Shown here piece by piece: positions 63,513-64,000 of a stretch of DNA of 64,000 nucleotides. Each line of letters opens with the position of its first letter. The stretch's first letter is position 1. The DNA is from Agromyces sp. Leaf222 (GTDB lineage: Bacteria; Actinomycetota; Actinomycetes; Actinomycetales; Microbacteriaceae). The position numbers and the translations under genes are program-made. Where the stretch lies: the NCBI RefSeq assembly GCF_001421565.1, contig NZ_LMKQ01000004.1:124001-188000 (forward strand), given 5' to 3'. The notes beneath the pieces are model-generated. The model saw only the letters and a program-made list of their open reading frames with translations. It searched no databases and was not told where the DNA came from.

Positions 63513-64000
63513 TCAGGCGGTCACACGTTCGGCCCGACTCGCCGCCGACCGCGCGAGCGCCCAGGTGCCGAGTCCCGACGCGAGGAAGACCACCGCCAGG
63601 ATCGCCCACCCGGCCAGGCCCATGTTGATCGCCGTGGCCGTGACCACGGCGGGCGCGAGCGTCGCGCCGATCGAGTAGCCCATCGAGTACACGCCCTGGT
63701 AGGTGCCCGCCTGCACGGGGTCGGCGAGCTCGAAGCTGAGCCCCCAGCCGCCGGCCTGCGAGAGCACCTCGGCGAACGCGTGCGTGATCGAGGCGAGCAC
63801 GATGAACACGACCGAGAACCACACCGGGAGGCCCGCGGCCGCGGCGTAGACGAGGCAGGTCGCCGCCATGAGCCACGCGGCGATCGCCGACACGCGTCCC
63901 GCCCGGCGCAGGTCGTGGGTGCCGCGCGAGAGCGGCACCTGGAACAGTACGACGATGGTCGTGTTGATGATCAGCACCGCAGACACGAGCACGGCCGAGG
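63513..64000 (-). CDS. MFS transporter, C-terminal part (5' end beyond window)
   Basis: Open frame of about 162 residues reaching the window edge, so only the last four to five helices are present. FQVPLSRGTHDLRRAGRV is the loop between helices, and VYSMGYSIGATLAPAVVTATAINMG and WAILAVVFLASGLGTWALARS match the end of a drug/metabolite-exporter-like MFS. Internal starts near 63992 are probably not the real start. Nothing indicates the substrate. Confidence 0.8.
   Translation of the reverse strand, partial: SAVLVSAVLIINTTIVVLFQVPLSRGTHDLRRAGRVSAIAAWLMAATCLVYAAAAGLPVWFSVVFIVLASITHAFAEVLSQAGGWGLSFELADPVQAGTYQGVYSMGYSIGATLAPAVVTATAINMGLAGWAILAVVFLASGLGTWALARSAASRAERVTA

Overview
The window comes from the chromosome of a high-GC Gram-positive bacterium. 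Codon use, the block aminotransferase / tRNA-Trp / secE / nusG / rplK / rplA, lipoprotein and Tat signals, a RamB/ScfR-type regulator, and many genes that start 6-7 nt after a TANNNT box all point to an actinobacterium. The recurring word GGATGCCGC / GCGGCATCC and the overall gene content suggest Microbacteriaceae, perhaps Agromyces-like; the genus is an inference. I see no transposase, integrase, CRISPR array, rRNA or replication origin.

Layout. 1-8 kb: CsbD stress protein, aspartate aminotransferase, a small membrane protein, a secreted phytase-like/glycerophosphodiesterase fusion, an MFS transporter and a dNTP triphosphohydrolase. 8-14 kb: a glycosidase-like protein with a polytopic membrane tail, then tRNA-Trp, secE, nusG, rplK, rplA. 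14-23 kb: an apparent catabolic regulon with APC permease, HAD phosphatase, Sad-type semialdehyde dehydrogenase, a free-standing Cache sensor overlapping a GntR regulator, and a type III CoA-transferase / glutaryl-CoA dehydrogenase operon. Three of its promoters share an AATCAT-N6/7-TANNNT signature. The best guess is glutarate or amino-acid-derived semialdehyde catabolism. 23-29 kb: polar amino acid ABC transporter, a 63-bp multi-tier palindrome, a Pr6Pr-like membrane protein and a flavin amine oxidase lipoprotein whose C-terminal FAD segment has moved to the N-terminus (apparent circular permutation). 28.8-34 kb: class III aminotransferase and malonate/methylmalonate semialdehyde dehydrogenase opposite a PucR regulator, then a VOC/HxlR cassette. 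35-39 kb: cupin plus PuuB-like FAD oxidoreductase and a RamB/ScfR-like regulator. 39-43 kb: small regulator/enzyme pairs. 43-49.5 kb: a spermidine/putrescine-type ABC operon ending in an amidohydrolase. 49.7-55 kb: a MacB-like ABC exporter with adaptor and lipoprotein, divergent from a two-component system. 55-57 kb: PadR and its permease-prefix membrane partner. 57-61 kb: isocitrate lyase and malate synthase. 61-64 kb: lipoprotein, GNAT, photolyase and a truncated MFS gene.

Taken together, the 14-49 kb part looks like an amine/amino-acid scavenging region: uptake (APC, polar amino acid ABC, polyamine ABC), deamination (aminotransferase, amine oxidases), aldehyde oxidation (Sad-type, MmsA) and CoA-thioester processing. 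The glyoxylate shunt at 57-60 kb can take up the acetyl-CoA. Several short tandem duplications sit exactly at stop codons, and at least nine genes look leaderless.
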